Source of the DNA: Lytechinus variegatus
Taxonomy: Eukaryota; Echinodermata; Echinoidea; Temnopleuroida; Toxopneustidae
DNA length: 64,000 bases
Assembly: GCF_018143015.1 (NCBI RefSeq)
Contig: NC_054755.1
Coordinates: forward strand, 14,638,778-14,702,777
Direction: 5' to 3'
Part shown: positions 10,783 to 20,879 of the stretch, piece after piece
Position numbering within the stretch: the first letter of the stretch is position 1
Layout of the letters: the number at the start of each line of letters is the position of its first letter
The notes under the pieces: model-generated
What the model was told of the DNA's origin: nothing
Databases searched by the model: none
Seen by the model: the letters and a program-made list of their open reading frames with translations, nothing else
Position numbers and translations under genes: made by a program

Positions 10783-11725
10783 TCATATGGTATAAGCCAC
10801 TCCGTATTGGTCTGTATGAGTGGGCTTGCGGTAGACAGAGGTGGAAAGTTTCCCGCCCTCGTGTCTTTGGACTAGCGTATCAAGGAATGCTAATTTCCCT
10901 CCTTGTTCAGTCTCCAGAGTGAACTGGATGGACGGTTGCTGGCTGTTCATGTATGCGAGTAGGCTGTCTGCTTCGGAATTATTTACAATTATGAAAGTGT
11001 CATCGACGTATCTCTTCCACACCCGCGGGCGGCATGTGGAAGGACACTTGGGCAAAGCGTTCTGTTCAAATCCTTCCATATATAGGTTAGCCACAACCGC
11101 TGAGACTGGGCTACCCATTGCTGCTCCTTCTGTTTGCTCATAGAAAGAGCCTCTGTACAGAAAATATGTGGATCTGAGGACGAACTCGAGGAGTTCGGCT
11201 ATTTGTTCAGGCATAAGTGTGGTACGTTCTGATAATGTGGGGTCGGATTGCATGCGTTGCAGGGCCGTACTGCATGCGCCCTCTATCGGTACGTTAGTGA
11301 AGAGGGAGACTACATCAAAAGAGATCATGGATTCTTGTTCGTTAATTGTCTGCTCCGATGTGAATTCAGCGAATTCACTGGAGTTGGTAACCGTGTGTTC
11401 TGAGCAGTTAGTGAGAGGGGACAGGATGTCCGCCAGGTACTTTGATAGGTTATAGGCAAAAGAACCTATGCATGAAACTATTGGTCTGAGAGGTATCCCG
11501 GGTTTGTGTATTTTGGGCAACCCGTATATTCTAGGTGGCTGTTTCTGTATGGGCTTTATCTTTTTGTATGTAGCCTCATCTAGAACTTTGTCTTTCTTTA
11601 GTGCCAGTAACGTACTGGTCAGTTTGCGACACATTCGATCTGTGGGGTCTTTCTTTAGCATTTTATACGGACCAGAGCTCAGAAGCTCGGTCATTTTGTC
11701 TTCGTAGGAGGTACTATCTAGAATG
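10783..11725 (-). pseudogene. Penelope-like reverse transcriptase domain (broken element)
   Basis: The minus strand encodes a PLE reverse transcriptase region. Recognisable blocks in order are PRIYGLPKIHKPGIPLRPIV (fingers), SFDVVSLFTNVP (catalytic motif A), GAAMGSPVSAVVANLYME (motif B) and RYVDDTFIIV (YVDD catalytic motif C), then KLAFLDTLV and YRKPTHTDQY. These are characteristic of Penelope-type rather than LINE or LTR reverse transcriptases. The sequence runs straight from the inverted arm into the fingers region, so the family's N-terminal part is absent. The GIY-YIG domain follows downstream on the same strand. Confidence 0.9.
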
Positions 11726-11769
11726 ATTAGAGATTAGTATAAATAGAGTGCGATATCGGACATTCTTTG

Positions 11770-11826
11770 TCACTTGATAAATAGTTGCAGCGGCACTCGA
11801 AAGCTCGTGAACTTGTAAGCTAGTGA
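11770..11826 (+). ncRNA. Hammerhead-ribozyme-like fold in Penelope arm (right)
   Basis: Partner of the left fold, in the inverted arm and therefore on the plus strand: TCAC (11770-11773), core TTGATAA (11774-11780), stem II, GAAA (11799-11802), stem III GCT..AGC, CTA, and GTGA (11823-11826). The stem II base next to the core differs from the left copy, which weakens the closing pair. It lies antisense to the reverse transcriptase. Confidence 0.45.
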
Positions 11827-11952
11827 ACACTTTTTGCGAGAGTGATCACGAATTTCCTAGAAAGCCAGTGAACACTTTTTGCGAGAGTGATCACGAATTT
11901 CCTTGTTGACCATAGTAGATTGCGAGACAAATGAATACCCTCTAGCGATTAT

Positions 11953-12640
11953 AGTAGTTGAGGTTAAAACTTTAAATCTGTAGATGTCCGTCTCTTTGTC
12001 TATATTCTATATGTCCAATCTTTGTAAGTATGTGTCTCTCTAGTAATCAGGAAGTCTTAATTTATAGCTTTGGGGTGTAACAATTTTAGGTTTAAGTGAT
12101 CTGAACTTTCTCTGATTGGTCTACAGGTAACTGTCTATCAATCTTTCTCTGGTATAAGGGGTGTGGTGATGCTCTGTGCAAGTGACTGGGCTGGAAGTAC
12201 AATTCATACTTCTTAGAACTTTTGTTCCTTGAAGTTAGCCGACGTCACTGAGGGTTGGTCTTTTATGGTCAGGGTTTAGGAGTTGAATGGTAATGGGGGT
12301 TTTGGGATACTTAGATGACGTTGGGGGAGTTTGTAAATAAGTATAGGTGAATGACTGAAAGTATAACAGGTAGTTAAACTACATACTTCGTAACATTACA
12401 ACATACCCTGCAACACCACAAAAAATGAGATAGAGGTTGGAGAGGTCGGACGTGTTTTAAAAGTGCTCTGACATTTTGTGCAATTTTACCGTGTTTCCTG
12501 ACATTTTGTGAAAACGTTTTATATGGTTGCATCAGAAACTGGATAGTGAATATCAAGGATATACTCATTTTTCATTTGGATTACTTATTTGGATACTATC
12601 AAACATTTTTAACTTGAAATTTTGATCATTTTGGAGAAGA
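11953..12640. other. Non-coding, possible LINE 5' region at its end
   Basis: No coding or RNA gene is seen. The last few hundred bases may be the 5' untranslated region of the LINE whose first open frame starts at 12804, but the LINE's 5' boundary could not be fixed because no target duplication was recognised. Confidence 0.4.
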
Positions 12641-12803
12641 AAGTGTCAATAGACTTCTAAAACTAGCATCATTTACGCGTCATTGCCTAGCAACTCATCA
12701 TTAAACGCATACTGGCTTGGATGGAACGCATCACTGGTATCTCTTTGCGCAACCATTCTTTGTGCGCTTTATTCTGATTGTTTCATGTAATTGTGACGTC
12801 ACG

Positions 12804-13595
12804 ATGTCTGGGAAGAGAAAGTCGTCGAAAAACAACTCTGGTGATAACGAAGAGACGAATGAGAGCTATCTTCTATCACTGATCAAGAATGAGCTAGGGA
12901 AACTTTCCAATTCCTTGAATGCTAAGTTGACCGTCTTGGAGAAGTCTATCGACAGTATACGAGAGGGACAAAGTAGCATTGTCAACTCGCTGTCGTTCCT
13001 CAACGAGAAATTTGAGGAAATGAAGTTGAAGGCCGAGAAGATAGAAAAGGAAAACAGAGAACTGAAGGAACAAAACATCTGTCTTCAGAAGAGATTCAGT
13101 GAGTTGACCTTCCAGCTTAACGAACTTGACCAGTACCACAGAAGAGTCAACTTGGAGGTGGCAGGTGTACCAGAACGACAGGGCGAGGTTCCTGAAAGGA
13201 TCGTACTTAATATCGCGAAACACATCAGCCCTGAGCTTGCAGCATCCGACTTCGATGTGGTTCATCGGCTGGGTTCCAAACGCCAAGCTGATAACAAAGC
13301 CCGCCCAATCATCGTGCGATTCACCACAAGACGAGCTCGGAACATCATGTACGATGGGAGGAGGAAGCTGAAGACTCTCTCCACAAAGGATCTTGGATAC
13401 AACAACGATGGCAAGATCTACCTCAATGAAAACTTGATCGCTTCCACTAAGGAGCTAATGAAAGATGTCAAAAAGGCCCGCCGAGATGCCGGATACAAGT
13501 TCCTGTGGACCCAGAATGGCCGAATCTATGTAAGGAAGGATGAGAAGTGTCAACCCATCATCATTCATTCCAGAGAGGACTTTTCTAAGCTGTAG
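12804..13595 (+). CDS. LINE ORF1 protein (coiled coil + RNA-binding region)
   Basis: A 263-aa protein starting at MSGKRKSSKN; the frame is open further upstream but without a good ATG. Residues 1-20 are basic to acidic and disordered. Residues about 20-110 form a long coiled coil (KLTVLEKSID..KIEKENRELKEQ) expected to trimerise. From about residue 110 comes the RRM-like core DQYHRRVNLEVAGVPER and then a C-terminal domain with VVHRLGSKRQ and ARPIIVRFTTRRARNIMY, typical of L1-ORF1p-like (Transposase_22-type) chaperones. It would bind LINE RNA in ribonucleoprotein particles. The frame is intact, which suggests a young copy. Confidence 0.88.
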   Translation: MSGKRKSSKNNSGDNEETNESYLLSLIKNELGKLSNSLNAKLTVLEKSIDSIREGQSSIVNSLSFLNEKFEEMKLKAEKIEKENRELKEQNICLQKRFSELTFQLNELDQYHRRVNLEVAGVPERQGEVPERIVLNIAKHISPELAASDFDVVHRLGSKRQADNKARPIIVRFTTRRARNIMYDGRRKLKTLSTKDLGYNNDGKIYLNENLIASTKELMKDVKKARRDAGYKFLWTQNGRIYVRKDEKCQPIIIHSREDFSKL

Positions 13596-13964
13596 AAGGA
13601 CTATCCATGTTTTTCCATTTTCCAGTATTCTTTTTATTTCTTATGAAATTCACGTCACAAAATTTTTCGCATCGATCAATATTTGTGTTATTTTCCGTGG
13701 TATATTTTGCATTCTTTCACTGCCCTTTCAATAATGTTTCAATACCAGACATTTCATGGAGGTCATTTTACTTATTTTTGTGTGCAAATATTCTTCATCG
13801 ACCGTTAATAATTGTATCAAATAATCTTTATTTTGTTAACTATTACAACTGCAGTATTTTTCAAACTCGAATTTGGGGTCATGACGGTATCAAATCTAAA
13901 AGATGCTTTATATGCTCAGCTTACAAAGATTTTGATTTAAAATGGCAATATATTCTATTTCATA

Positions 13965-15725
13965 ATGGTGGATAATATGCGTGATTTCCCATTTTATCAT
14001 CTGAATAATGATGATTTCTTATTACTAAATCATCCAAGTCAGGATAAAAGCAATATGATCTCAAATCATCATACTCCATTTGATAGATTTTCTACTGATA
14101 TTCTTACAAATAATTTTGATGAACTTCAAGTTGAATTCGATATTCATGATAAAGCATACAATCTTTCCTCTTCTTCATATTATACAGAAAATTCATTCAA
14201 AGACTATGCTAAATTGATTGGAGAAGATGATGTTTTTATTTTGCATTTGAATATAAGAAGCGCTAACCAAAACTTCGAGAAATTACGATTATTATTAGAA
14301 AATACACAATTTGCCAATCCCCCAATCATTGCTCTTACTGAAACTTGGTTCACGGAAACACTGAATTCCTTATGCACAATCCCGAATTATGATATTGTTA
14401 TAAACAATAGGAAAAATAAAATTGGAGGTGGACTAGCATTATATATTCCGTCTTCATTTGATTATGCAATTAGACATGAATTTGAATATATGAATGATAT
14501 CATCGAATCCTTATTTGTAGAAGTAAAACTTCAAAAAGATAAGAAAACTCTAATAGGTGTCATCTACAGACCTCCTCAAACTTCTTGTATAGAAGATTTT
14601 TTACTTGCTACTAATGAACTTTTGCAAAACGGAGAATTGATAAATAACAATTGTATCATCACTGGTGATTTCAATATTAATCTCTTGACCAGTAATCACT
14701 CTGCAACAAACGATTTCCTTGAATTGATGTTAACTTCTACTTTTTTGCCGATTATTTCTAGACCAACCCGTATTACTGATCATTCTGCTACGCTTATAGA
14801 TAATATATTCTGTAACTCTCACCCTCTTCCGAAAGCTGGCATTGTAACGACAGACATATCCGATCATTTTCTTATTTTTACCCATATCCAAACAATGCAA
14901 TCACTCGCAAAAATGGAAAAGAAATATAGGATCTGTCGTAACTTTAGTGACAAAAATATTGAACGCCTCCAAGAAGATTTAAGCTCTGTTGATTGGTCTG
15001 ACGTTTATAACTCGAAAGAGAATGTCGATGACTCATTTGACATATTTTTGAAATATTTCAATGATTGCTTAGATTCTTGTGTTCCTTTAAAGAAATATCG
15101 AAATTACGACTATAAACGTGTTCCAAAGCTACCATGGGTTTCAAAAGTGATGTTAAGGTCTATCAATCGGAAAAATAATCTGTATGTTTCTTATATATCA
15201 AATCCAAATGATGTTTCACGGAATAGATACACGTCTTATAAAAATACCTTAACAACTACTCTCCGAATAGCAAAAAAGAGGTTTTATTCAGAAAAATTAC
15301 AATCATATAAAAACGACCTTAAAAATACATGGAAAACAATAAATGGGGCTCTAAACAAAATTAACAAATCTAGTGCTGTTAATAAATTATGTGTAGATGG
15401 AAATATGGTTGAAGATACTCATTCTATAGCAAATGAATTTAATTCATATTTCTCTCAAATTGGACCAAAGTTAGCTGGAAATATTATCCCTGTAGAAAAT
15501 TCGTTTAAGGACTTTTTGGACAAACAAAATGATAATTCAATATTTCTTACTCCAGTTCATAGAGAAGAATTACTTGAGATTGTATTTAATTTGAAAGCAG
15601 GAAAGACACCCGGATATGATGGCATTACAAATAAAGTATTGAAAAACATTATACATTCTCTTGCTGATCCCTGCTTCATATATTTAATTTATTATTGCAG
15701 CTTGGCCAGGTCCCAAAGAAGATGA
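13965..15725 (+). CDS. LINE ORF2 part 1: APE endonuclease and start of reverse transcriptase
   Basis: The frame opens at MVDNMRDFPF. An exonuclease-endonuclease-phosphatase domain is seen from about residue 85: LHLNIRSANQNFEKL, IIALTETWF (catalytic Glu), GGGLALYIPSS, LIGVIYRPP, ITGDFNINLL (catalytic Asp/Asn) and DISDHFLIF (catalytic Asp-His). This domain nicks target DNA. A linker follows, then the first reverse transcriptase block KAGKTPGYDGITNKVLKNI near the end. The frame stops at 15725, while the reverse transcriptase continues in another frame from about 15695. One frame change therefore interrupts ORF2, most simply a single-base deletion in this copy. Confidence 0.88.
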   Translation: MVDNMRDFPFYHLNNDDFLLLNHPSQDKSNMISNHHTPFDRFSTDILTNNFDELQVEFDIHDKAYNLSSSSYYTENSFKDYAKLIGEDDVFILHLNIRSANQNFEKLRLLLENTQFANPPIIALTETWFTETLNSLCTIPNYDIVINNRKNKIGGGLALYIPSSFDYAIRHEFEYMNDIIESLFVEVKLQKDKKTLIGVIYRPPQTSCIEDFLLATNELLQNGELINNNCIITGDFNINLLTSNHSATNDFLELMLTSTFLPIISRPTRITDHSATLIDNIFCNSHPLPKAGIVTTDISDHFLIFTHIQTMQSLAKMEKKYRICRNFSDKNIERLQEDLSSVDWSDVYNSKENVDDSFDIFLKYFNDCLDSCVPLKKYRNYDYKRVPKLPWVSKVMLRSINRKNNLYVSYISNPNDVSRNRYTSYKNTLTTTLRIAKKRFYSEKLQSYKNDLKNTWKTINGALNKINKSSAVNKLCVDGNMVEDTHSIANEFNSYFSQIGPKLAGNIIPVENSFKDFLDKQNDNSIFLTPVHREELLEIVFNLKAGKTPGYDGITNKVLKNIIHSLADPCFIYLIYYCSLARSQRR

Positions 15726-17077
15726 AAATAGCTAAAGTTATACCCATTTTCAAGAAGGGGGACCAATTAATTACTAGTAATTATCGCCCAATATCTTTGT
15801 TAACTTCGTTCTCAAAAATTCTTGAAAGGATCATTTATAAAAGGACAGTTGCTTTCCTTAAGAAATATAGTATTATATGTGATAATCAATTTGGTTTTAG
15901 AGAAAAACATAATACAACTCATGCTATATTGACATTAATAAATAAAATATCTACTTCTTTTGATAATTCTGATCATACTGTAGGATTATTCCTTGACTTC
16001 TCAAAAGCGTTTGACACAATAGATCATGAAATACTGTTATGTAAGCTATCAAATTACGGTATCAGAGGGACAGCTTTACAATGGTTTAGGAGTTATCTTA
16101 CTGATAGAGTTCAGTTTGTTACAGTAAATGAATCAGAATCTCCAACAAGGCCAGTTTCCTGTGGAATTCCACAAGGTAGTATTCTTGGCCCCTTGTTATT
16201 TATACTTTATGTTAATGATATGAAAAATTCATCTCATGTTCTCTCATTTATTCTCTTTGCTGATGATTCCAATATTTTCTATACACACCATGATCCACAT
16301 GTACTTGTGAGCACTATGAATACAGAATTTAAAAAAGTAACAAACTGGATTAAAGCCAACAAATTGTCACTGAATCTGCAAAAAACTAATTATATGCTTT
16401 TTAGTCATTCATTGAAACATCTACCGCATCAAATACTTTTAGATAATACTGAAATCAAAGAAGTGCAAACAACAAAATTTTTAGGTCTTACTATTGATAA
16501 CAAGCTTACGTGGAACGCTCATATCAACAATACTTGCAAAACTGTGTCAAGAAATATTGGAGTCATCAATAAGCTTAAATACGTCCTACCAGCACAGGCG
16601 CTATCCATGTTGTATTGTGCATTAATTCTACCATATCTTAATTATGGAATTCTGGCATGGGGTAATGCCTCTCAAACGAGACTAAATAAAGTCTTGCTAC
16701 TTCAGAAAAAAGTACTGAGAATAATATGCAATATGTCCTTTAGAGCTCATACGGATGAATTGTTTCGTCAGAAACGTATCCTTAAAATCAATGACCTGTA
16801 CCGCTTGCAACTATTCCAATTCATGTATCAGCTAGATAGAAATAGTGTACCTAATGTCCTACAAATGAAATTTATGAGAAACAATACTTTACATTCATAT
16901 AATACGAGACAATCAAATGACTATCACTTACCTAAAAGTAAAACAGTATTTTCTAGCAAAACTGTATTTTTCACAGGACCAAAACTCTGGAATTCTCTGG
17001 ACAGAGAAATGAAAGAGGCAGCTAATCTTATACGATTTAAATTACTCATCAAAAAATTTCTCCTGAATTCTTATTGA
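15695..17077 (+). CDS. LINE ORF2 part 2: reverse transcriptase
   Basis: Continues the reverse transcriptase in a shifted frame: KKMKIAKVIPIFKKGDQ and NYRPISLLTSFSKILERIIY (fingers), QFGFREKHNTTHAI, FLDFSKAFDTIDHEILL (motif A catalytic Asp), GIPQGSILGPLLFILYVND (motif B), FADDSNIFY (FADD motif C), LSLNLQKTNYMLF and FLGLTIDNKLTWNAHI, then a C-terminal region with KVLRIICNMSFRAHTDELF and TGPKLWNSL typical of Jockey/CR1 LINEs. The domain runs to a natural stop. The overlap with part 1 is only about 30 bases, and no codon start fits, so it is one protein broken once rather than a third ORF. Confidence 0.9.
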   Translation: MQLGQVPKKMKIAKVIPIFKKGDQLITSNYRPISLLTSFSKILERIIYKRTVAFLKKYSIICDNQFGFREKHNTTHAILTLINKISTSFDNSDHTVGLFLDFSKAFDTIDHEILLCKLSNYGIRGTALQWFRSYLTDRVQFVTVNESESPTRPVSCGIPQGSILGPLLFILYVNDMKNSSHVLSFILFADDSNIFYTHHDPHVLVSTMNTEFKKVTNWIKANKLSLNLQKTNYMLFSHSLKHLPHQILLDNTEIKEVQTTKFLGLTIDNKLTWNAHINNTCKTVSRNIGVINKLKYVLPAQALSMLYCALILPYLNYGILAWGNASQTRLNKVLLLQKKVLRIICNMSFRAHTDELFRQKRILKINDLYRLQLFQFMYQLDRNSVPNVLQMKFMRNNTLHSYNTRQSNDYHLPKSKTVFSSKTVFFTGPKLWNSLDREMKEAANLIRFKLLIKKFLLNSY

Positions 17078-17426
17078 TTCAATCTAATATTTGTGAACTT
17101 CATACTTATCCACGGTAGTATTGATTATTTTTTAAAGTCAATATTTAATTTTGTATATAGTGTAAATACATTTGTTTTACAGTGTTTATATCTATATAAT
17201 TTTATAGAATTTTGCTGATTATTTTACTCTATTTGTATCATAATTATTACCCTTGTATAAAGTTTTGATAGGGGGTCTACATTTTACAAGCTCTGCTTTT
17301 TAGTAGGCCCCTCCACTTTTTTCATTTCATTGCTACGTTTCAATCCTGCATATGTTATGCATTTTTTTTTTTTTCATTGAAAACATGATTACGAAATGTA
17401 CTTTGATGATTGTGGAATATGAATAT

Positions 17427-17452
17427 ATCAATAAATAAATAAATAAATAAAA
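17427..17452 (+). repeat. (AATA)n 3' tail of the LINE
   Basis: Several AATA units after ATATATCAATAAATAAATAA mark the 3' end of the LINE. Sequence after 17452 is the downstream flank of the minus-strand sulfotransferase-like gene. Confidence 0.85.
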
Positions 17453-17541
17453 TCAGTGTGGCTGCTTCTTATACCCCTTGCAACCCCGTATGTCAGAGCC
17501 ATGAAAAACCGTTACAAAAGGCATTTTGGTTAATATGATGT

Positions 17542-20500
17542 TCATATCTTGTGTTTGTTAATTTCCTCGAAGTATGGCATGGATGCTTCAGCAAGCTTGA
17601 TGACATCTGGTGCCAGACTGCCCCGACACGGAGTTGGCTTAGGTGGTAGAAAACCACTTGAGCTAATTGCCGTTTCATAGAAGGTGTCAAAGCCATCTTT
17701 CGATGCCTTAAAATCTAGAGAGGCTTCCCATTGAAGAAGGGCATCACTGTACGGAAGACCGGTCAGGTGACAGAACTTCTTCAGCACCTCAGCAGGTTTG
17801 GCCAACAGATCATCAGTGTTGATGACGACCGCGTTGGGATCTACGTTGCCACGAATATACTTCCAGATATCATGAATGCCTCTAAAGAACTCACCGGCAT
17901 TTAAGACAGGATCATCCTTTTCCAGATTAAATGTCTTCACAGATTCACTAGTCAACAAACCAGTTTTCAGCAGATGGATGGTCATCGCTTTCTTGTAGGA
18001 GGTCAAAACTTTGTACGGATCTCGAATTAGGAAGACATGTTTAAAACCTGCTGGCAAGTAATCTCTTGATTTCTCATCAGGAAAAGCGAAGTAGCCCTCC
18101 TTAACCAATACGCATTTACTTGCGGACGATTCTATTTTCCGTTTCACATTGCCATACCTATAGAGAAAGAAGAGTGGCGACATAAAGATCTTGTAAATTA
18201 AAAACTACATTGTAAAAAAGGGGGGAGGTGTTAAAGTTGACATAAGTGGTGTCCCTAGAGGACCGCACCCAAGCTGCGGTTAGCGGTGATAAAATTACCC
18301 CCTGACTGATCATACCACCGTAGAGTGTATAAATATGCAACCGAGCATGTTGTATTAATATCAATAGGTGTTTTAACAAACAACAATATTTATAACACCG
18401 TAGTCGAATGACTGGTGTTGCCTTCTACTATGTTTGTCATGCGCTAATCGACACCCTGTTTTTTGTATGTACCCTTGAAATATAGACGCAGTGATACCCT
18501 TCTACTTTTTGTCACCTTCCGTACCGTTTTCACCATCTTCCTTCTCGTATTGATTCTCGCTTGACCTTTCTACACTATACCATTTCTGTTTGGAGGCGTA
18601 GCGGGGCAAACATTTTGAGGGGTTGAGTTTCAACGTGGTGCAGTATTTTTGGAAAGAGTTTCAAGAAGTTGAATGGAGCAAGTCACAAAATAATCAACAT
18701 TTTTTTAACATGCATAGTTTGACTTTGCGAATGAAAAAATGTTTACGTTCTCACCAGCTGGTAACTTTCAGGATTTCAGATTTTATCAAAAGTTGAGGTG
18801 ACAATTTGTCAAAACTTACAAGCTCGTTGGTTTTGATAGTCAGAGAAGATGTCTGACTGTCACTAAGGCAATTGCCGGATACGATAGACTATGTCGTACA
18901 AAAAAATTCGACGAGTATTTTTGTGAAACGCTCCCCATGAGACTAATCGATTTCTCCGAGCCAGGTATCGATAAATTCACTCTAAATCCCGAAATATCTC
19001 CACAACTTCTAAACCGTCGCTTTGACGTCACACGCCACCTTTCGCAAACCTCTACAACGCGACATTAGAGTCCGGTATTACAAAGGTTAACGATTAATCA
19101 TAGACTTGATTTTCTAAATTACTTGTACATTATAGTCAATACAATCGAACTTTGTGTTACAGGCTCTATACATTTGTAGATCTTGCTTTTCGTGTGCAAA
19201 ATTCTTTCATACTATACCAGCACGCCATGCCATTTGCCTGCCTGAGCTCGCGGCGGGACTGTAATATCATGACTATCATGACTCCAGCTGGCTGGAGACA
19301 TGCGAAATGTAGAATATGACATGGATAAGAAAGTGGATTTTCAAACAAATCGAGTGCATATTGAGGAAAAACTTACTGAATTCAGACTTAGATATAAATC
19401 ATTACAGTCCATCTAATCGATGTTGCATCTAATGTGGATTATTGGTGGATTACTGGCAATAGATTCCATGGGTCAGATCACCTCTCCAACCGAAACCTTT
19501 TTGCATGCGTTGATATGTACTCGGCATTATGTATTTACTTTCCCCCTAAATGTGTGATTAGATTCAAATTTTCGGGGGAACCACTTCCTTTGACGAGTAG
19601 ATACCAGGCGCGACCATGGGGTTTCAAAAAGCACCATAAACAAGGGAAGCAAGTCTTTTCCAGATTATGAAAATGCATCCCTTAACAAGAAGTTGGCTTG
19701 TGAAACCCTACAAGTACTGGAAATATACCCCTCTTTTCAGTATTTCAAACATCGTTTTTGAAACCCTAATAACATTACATAGGCCTACACGTAACGTACT
19801 ATGCACTCTTTCCCTGGTCGTGGTATCCACTCTCCAATGGAAGTGGCCCCCCAGGCGGCCTCTCGAGCTCTGAAAGGAACCAAATGTAGCTCTGGAGAGT
19901 CGTCCTAAATCGGATATATCGCTGTTACCATAGTATTTTGCACACGAACCGCAGATTGATGTTTCCGTTGCAGATGTGAAAGCTAAACAAAATCCTCATG
20001 TCACATAATTTAAGTTGCAGGACAGCCTTTTACGACGGGCCCAAAAGTCTCTTCCAAAATCATTTACCGTCGTAAAAAAACGTTTGCGTTCTCTAACAAA
20101 AGGTCGGGACTGATACGTCTTGACGCATTCGTAAAAGTCTGAAACATGTCCACAGTCGCGTTGACGTCTCTAAGACGTCTCCAGTAGATGCAGCCACGTG
20201 TCAGAAACAGAAAATGTCCGCATCTGATGGAGACGTCTCGGGGGCAAACAGTCTTTAAAAAATCGAATATGTTCAGAATTCTTTCAACTAATCGGGGACT
20301 TCTTAATTTTCAGAGGACATTTCTGCAAGTAGCAAAAGCGAACGTTGTCACAGCAAAAAATGTGTCGTAAACCGGCTTAGGACTTAGGGGGACTGTTCCA
20401 ACACCATAAACATTTTTATACTTCGGTGTTAACTTTACAGTGTTAATTCAACAACCAAGAGTGCTATTGCAACAATATTTGGTGTTACGATGTATTTTTC

Positions 20501-20848
20501 ACACCACAGGCTCTGGACCTCTGGTGTCCTTTTAACACCCCAGAACTAATTCCAATCCCTGTGGAATACTTACATCAATTGATCTGGTTGAACTGTGCCG
20601 CCTCCGAGCAACGGCTGAAGGATATCGGCTGCATGCCGAGCCTTCTCTTCATTTCCCTTATACTCCATTGGCAAATTTTCACCAGTAACTAGCTGATATT
20701 GCTTCCTGGCTGTGCTGCAGGTTGTGAAGCATTCAAACCAGACTTTCATACCATCGATGGCACTCAGACATTTAGTCAAAGCCGTAGAGACGGTTCTTGG
20801 AACAACCCACAAGAACAAGCGAACATGTTTCCAATCTGTACCTTCCAT
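17542..20848 (-). CDS. P-loop sulfotransferase-like protein, gene 1 (two exons)
   Basis: Exon 1 is 20848-20574 and exon 2 is 18157-17542. Donor ATTGAT|GTAAGT and acceptor TTTCTCTATAG|GTATGG join in phase 2 to give 296 aa starting MEGTDWKHVR. A 5' phosphosulfate-binding-type loop VVPRTVSTALTKCL lies at about residues 15-28, and a 3' phosphate-binding segment HVFLIRDPYKVLTSYKKA lies after the junction. Conserved tail blocks are INTDDLLAKPAEVLKKFCHL and GLPYSDALLQW. The RTxSTAL loop with Arg instead of the usual PKSGTT is like a divergent sulfotransferase superfamily branch also seen fused to or named as aminotransferase-like proteins. No membrane segment or signal peptide is evident, so a cytosolic enzyme is likely. 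Substrate unknown. A LINE ends 90 bp past the stop. Confidence 0.85.
18158..20573 (-). other. Intron of sulfotransferase-like gene 1
   Basis: A 2,416-bp GT-AG intron. It holds no further coding blocks. Between about 20,395 and 20,545 there is a patch with repeated GGTGTTAA/AACACC motifs that resembles the palindromic repeat at 58.05-58.25 kb. The intron is nearly six times longer than the matching intron of gene 2, which is 432 bp. Confidence 0.75.
20395..20545. repeat. Short AACACC/GGTGTT inverted repeat
   Basis: Starts near CCAACACCATAAAC and ends near GGTGTCCTTTTAACACC, with internal GGTGTTAACTTTACAGTGTT. It is in the style of the 58-kb palindromic repeat but the match is loose. It lies close to the donor site of gene 1. 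Confidence 0.4.
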
Positions 20849-20879
20849 TTTGATTTATAAACTGCTGCACTGAGTGTTA

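Larger units (their letters stand above)
9638..11952 (-). mobile_element. Penelope-like retroelement with inverted terminal arms (broken)
   Basis: A reverse transcriptase and a GIY-YIG endonuclease are coded on the minus strand between two ~220-bp arms, 9638-9857 and 11731-11952, which are near-perfect reverse complements of each other. RT plus C-terminal GIY-YIG is the hallmark of Penelope-like elements, and inverted LTR-like arms around a 5'-shortened body are known in the family. The upstream part of the usual ~800-aa protein is missing. The coding region has about two breaks, so the copy is inactive, but the arms are nearly identical, which suggests recent insertion. Confidence 0.9.
12640..17452 (+). 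mobile_element. Near-full-length Jockey/CR1-type LINE with AATA tail
   Basis: A long two-ORF non-LTR retrotransposon: ORF1 at 12804-13595, a 369-bp gap, ORF2 at 13965-17077 (endonuclease plus reverse transcriptase, one frame change), a ~350-bp 3' untranslated region and a terminal (AATA)n tail ending at 17452. The APE-type endonuclease, lack of a visible RNase H and the microsatellite tail place it in the Jockey/CR1 superfamily. Its 3' untranslated region, with TACATTTTACAAGCTCTGC and TTTTTAGTAGGCCCCTCC, recurs at 25.7-26.0 kb (minus) and 45.1 kb (plus). The start is approximate. Confidence 0.88.

Noticed and set aside
10100-11707. Plus-strand frames of 70-100 aa opposite the Penelope element
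   Set aside because: Antisense shadows of the reverse transcriptase and endonuclease reading frames.
15680-15730. Programmed frameshift in the LINE
   Set aside because: No recognised slippery heptamer with downstream structure was seen; a single-base loss is simpler for one copy.
17542-20848. Calling gene 1 a branched-chain aminotransferase
   Set aside because: Some homologs are named aminotransferase-like, but no PLP-enzyme motif is visible; the blocks seen are of P-loop sulfotransferase type.
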